Below, piece by piece: positions 61,546 through 64,000 of a DNA stretch of 64,000 nt (position 1 is its first letter; every line of letters starts with the position of its first letter). This stretch comes from Lactobacillus psittaci DSM 15354. GTDB taxonomy: Bacteria > Bacillota > Bacilli > Lactobacillales > Lactobacillaceae. Position numbers and translations under genes: made by a program. Under the pieces are notes generated by a model that made no database searches, was not told where the DNA came from, and saw only the letters and a list, made by a program, of their open reading frames with translations. The stretch lies in the NCBI RefSeq assembly GCF_000425905.1, contig NZ_AUEI01000004.1, forward strand, positions 248,001 through 312,000, read 5' to 3'.

Positions 61546-63253
61546 CCTTGGTCCCCCGCATTTCTTGCGTTAATTTGGTAAAATAACCTGCTTCTTTTGT
61601 TAATTCGTCAAATGTGCCTTGCTGAACCAACTTGCCATCATGCATAACCAAGATATAATCCATTTCTTTTAACCAGTGCAGACGGTGTGTAGCAAAGATG
61701 ACTAATCTATTTTCCATTAGTGGCAACATTTGCTTCTTCAAATCAACCTCAGTTTCTATGTCTAAGTGAGCTGTCGGTTCATCAAATAACATTACTTTTC
61801 TAGTTTTATCTAAGAATGCGCGCGCAAGTGCAATTCTCTGTGCTTGTCCACCTGATAAGACCCGCTTACCTTGACCGATAATTGTATCAAGTCCTTCTGG
61901 CAGCTCTGCAACTAATTCATCTAAGCCCACGACATGAATCGCCCTCATAATTTCTGTGTCGCTTGCCTCGGGGGTATAAAAGGCAATATTTTCACGTAAA
62001 CTAGCAGTAAAAACATAAGGATTCTGCGGAATATAAAGCATCTGCTGATGCCAAGCTGGAATATTTAAAGTTGATGCTTTTTGTCCATCAATTATTATTT
62101 TTCCTGATTTTGGTGGTAAAAAGCCACTTAGTAAGTTAATCAAAGTTGACTTACCTGAGCCACTCATCCCAATAATACCAACTTTTTCGAAGCCCTTAAT
62201 TTCAACTGAAACTGGCCCTATTTCAGTTTGATTATTATAGTTAAATTCTAAGTTTTCTAACTTAAGTTCACTCTTTGAATTCCAAGGTGCAATCGCTAAA
62301 TCAGCGCTAGCTTGCATTGGACGACTAATTAATTCGTTAATCCGCTTAAAGGCATTTTTCCCATTTAAGGTTGCATGATAATCACTAGCAAAATTTCTGA
62401 TTGGTAAGAAATACTCAGGCGCTAAAATCAAAATTGTTAACGCTGGATATAAAGGCAATTGCCCATTTAGAAGGCCAAAACCCAAATATACTGCTACTAC
62501 CGCAATTGATAAGGTAGTAAAGAAATCTAAGGCAAAAGTTGAAAGCATCGCCACTTTAAGAACTGCCATCGTTTTATGCCGAAAATCTTCGCTAACGTGA
62601 AAAATACTTTTTGAATATCTTTTACTTAAGCCTAAATATTTCAAGGTATCGATTCCACGAAGTGAATCGATAAAGTTATTGGATAGTTTTTGAAAATTAC
62701 CAAATTGCTTACTTGCTCGGTCTTTAGCCGCATAACCCAAAATAATCATGAACAGCACAATCAAGGGATACATTAATAATAAGCCCAGAGCTGATTGCCA
62801 GTTAATAAAGAGCATGGCAATAAAAAGCAAGACAGGAATTATCATCATCGCTAAGACTTTGGTATAAATCAGCTTGATATAATTACGTACTTCATCAATT
62901 CCATCTAAAGCCATCGTAATTAAACTCCCAGTTCCTTGGCTTTGGACTAAAGATTGGCCAGACTTAAAGACTTTATTTAATAACTGCTGCCGCAACTTTT
63001 CGACTTCTTGACTAGAATAAGTTTCCAGCATTTTATCTTTAAACCAATCGATTAGCTGTCTGCCGATAAAGCAAACGATAAAGATTAATAGATACTGCCA
63101 GTTTAACTTCTTCCCTTGCCAAAGAATTGTTAAAACTTCACTTAACGATAAAGCTTGGCCAATAATCAAAAAAGCCTGCAGAACTTCAAGTACTGCAAGC
63201 TTTTTCAAAATTGAGCCAGCACCAGCAAGTTTAAATAGGTGTTGATCAATCAT
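61538..63253 (-). CDS. cydD: CydDC thiol exporter subunit CydD
   Basis: Partner half-transporter of CydC, 571 residues. Six membrane segments precede an ATPase domain with Walker A GMSGSGKST, signature VLSGGQAQRI, Walker B VMLFDEPTAHLD and H-loop FATHRL. It begins one base after the cydB stop, so the order is cydB-cydD-cydC on one transcript; cydA should lie just outside the window. Confidence 0.92.
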   Translation of the reverse strand: MIDQHLFKLAGAGSILKKLAVLEVLQAFLIIGQALSLSEVLTILWQGKKLNWQYLLIFIVCFIGRQLIDWFKDKMLETYSSQEVEKLRQQLLNKVFKSGQSLVQSQGTGSLITMALDGIDEVRNYIKLIYTKVLAMMIIPVLLFIAMLFINWQSALGLLLMYPLIVLFMIILGYAAKDRASKQFGNFQKLSNNFIDSLRGIDTLKYLGLSKRYSKSIFHVSEDFRHKTMAVLKVAMLSTFALDFFTTLSIAVVAVYLGFGLLNGQLPLYPALTILILAPEYFLPIRNFASDYHATLNGKNAFKRINELISRPMQASADLAIAPWNSKSELKLENLEFNYNNQTEIGPVSVEIKGFEKVGIIGMSGSGKSTLINLLSGFLPPKSGKIIIDGQKASTLNIPAWHQQMLYIPQNPYVFTASLRENIAFYTPEASDTEIMRAIHVVGLDELVAELPEGLDTIIGQGKRVLSGGQAQRIALARAFLDKTRKVMLFDEPTAHLDIETEVDLKKQMLPLMENRLVIFATHRLHWLKEMDYILVMHDGKLVQQGTFDELTKEAGYFTKLTQEMRGTKDV

Positions 63254-63254
63254 C

Positions 63255-64000
63255 TTAATATCCTTCTCCTACTGCAGGCATCTCGATTCTCTTGCGGAAA
63301 ATCCAGTATGACCAAATTGTATAAGCAAGAACAATTGGAACGAAAATAAAGGTTGCAATTGTCATAACTGTCAAAGTGTAATTTGATGATGAAGCGGTCT
63401 TAATCATCAAATCAAAGTTACTGCTGATAGATGAAATCATTAATCTTGGGAATAATCCACAGAAAATCAAAGCTACCAATGAAATTAAAGTTAAGCCACT
63501 AAATGTGAAGGCATAACCTTGGTGATTGCTAAAGACTGAAACATGTCCAGCAACTGAGAAAGCTACAATTAGCACTAGACAAAGCAAAGTCAAAATTGGA
63601 TGTACTTTGATAAAGTCAGTTTGAAATAGCAATAACAAGGCAAAAACCACTTCACCTGCGTAAAGTACCCAGTAAAGTGCCTGAGCATAGTTGCGAGCGC
63701 GATCACAGATAACGCCTTTGGTTCTCAAAACAATATAATTCAAACCATGAAGGTAAGTTAATAAAGTTAAGGCAATGCCGCCAACAACTGAGAACCAGTT
63801 AAAGTAATCAAAGAAGCTAGCACTCATATTACCTTTAGCATCAATTGGCATACCCTTAATCATTGATACAAACATTACTCCTAAGAAAAATGGAGCAATA
63901 AAACTACCTAATGCCAAAGCATTATCCCAAATCTTTTTATTTGGTTGAGAACTTTGAGCTCTAAATTCAAATGAAACACCACGAATGATTAATCCTACCA
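63255..64000 (-). CDS. cydB: Cytochrome bd ubiquinol/menaquinol oxidase subunit II (partial)
   Basis: The membrane subunit II of cytochrome bd. The frame is open to the right edge, so 248 residues are present and the N-terminal quarter lies outside. The sequence at the edge reads RGVSFEFRAQ, then WDNALALGSF, followed by FLGVMFVSM, GLNYIVLRTKG and a run of hydrophobic helices, typical of CydB. The C-terminus ends KRIEMPAVGEGY. The oxidase reduces oxygen with quinol electrons and needs heme. Confidence 0.94.
   Translation of the reverse strand, partial: VGLIIRGVSFEFRAQSSQPNKKIWDNALALGSFIAPFFLGVMFVSMIKGMPIDAKGNMSASFFDYFNWFSVVGGIALTLLTYLHGLNYIVLRTKGVICDRARNYAQALYWVLYAGEVVFALLLLFQTDFIKVHPILTLLCLVLIVAFSVAGHVSVFSNHQGYAFTFSGLTLISLVALIFCGLFPRLMISSISSNFDLMIKTASSSNYTLTVMTIATFIFVPIVLAYTIWSYWIFRKRIEMPAVGEGY

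Noticed and set aside
63255-63917. cydB starting inside the window at 63917
   Set aside because: The frame stays open with CydB-like sequence to base 64000, and the 63917 codon is an internal TTG.
1-64000. Prophage, insertion sequence, CRISPR array or defence island
   Set aside because: No integrase, transposase, phage structural, cas or restriction genes and no spaced direct repeat array were seen.

Overview
The window is a low-GC, densely coded Firmicutes chromosome segment. It most resembles the Lactobacillus acidophilus group (L. gasseri/johnsonii type). Reasons: AT-rich codon use, strong AGGAGG ribosome sites, T-box control of aminoacyl-tRNA synthetases, many amino-acid and nucleobase permeases, few biosynthetic genes, a YhaM/YhaN/YhaO cluster, and a cydBDC-ndh-menA respiratory block. 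The species is inferred from protein character; no search was run.

Layout. 1-2100: a polar amino-acid ABC importer, with the permease running off the left edge. 2232-3369: wreckage of a MarR-regulated multidrug ABC exporter locus. 3451-10251: uridine kinase, a GT2/GT39 cell-envelope glycosylation pair, an MFS exporter and an APC permease. 10317-11795: a YjeM-type antiporter. 11908-16880: the pst phosphate operon with phoU, and a divergent atypical response regulator; Pho-box-like repeats lie between them. 17064-21097: uracil permease behind an attenuator-like leader, a DAACS symporter and an NCS1 permease. 21140-26949: a GNAT acetyltransferase, a second YjeM-type antiporter, a YkoE thiamine-precursor ECF component under a TPP riboswitch, and twin MFS transporters. 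27179-30072: a cystine-type ABC importer in two transcription units with matching promoter palindromes, then a TetR regulator. 30158-30824: a frameshifted membrane-anchored hypothetical gene.

30933-38895: YhaM exonuclease, YhaN/YhaO SbcCD-like pair, a YlbF-family protein, a class A PBP and an RluA pseudouridine synthase. 38923-41805: fructose-bisphosphate aldolase, and arginyl-tRNA synthetase with its T-box. 41852-45322: a secreted C39-like peptidase with two repeats, a D,D-carboxypeptidase and NAD(P)H-hydrate dehydratase. 45399-45482: tRNA-Leu(CAG). 45640-48823: a small anchored protein, a peptide deformylase paralog with an altered motif, and a large membrane protein whose 3' end is duplicated as a remnant beyond the deformylase. 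48927-55862: PEP synthase with a cre-like site, a MurJ-like flippase, and leucyl-tRNA synthetase with its T-box. 55924-64000: a PAP2 phosphatase, NDH-2, a MenA-type prenyltransferase, a polyprenyl diphosphate synthase, CydC, CydD and the 3' part of cydB.

The theme is uptake plus regulated housekeeping: import of amino acids, nucleobases, phosphate and thiamine precursor, and an aerobic chain (NDH-2, quinone prenylation, cytochrome bd) that probably relies on supplied quinone head group and heme. I found no prophage, CRISPR array, insertion sequence or defence island. The least ordinary signals are the paired CTTAC-N5-GTAAG promoter palindromes, the degenerate response regulator with its Pho-like repeats, the deformylase flanked by a duplicated gene end, and the repeat-bearing C39 peptidase.
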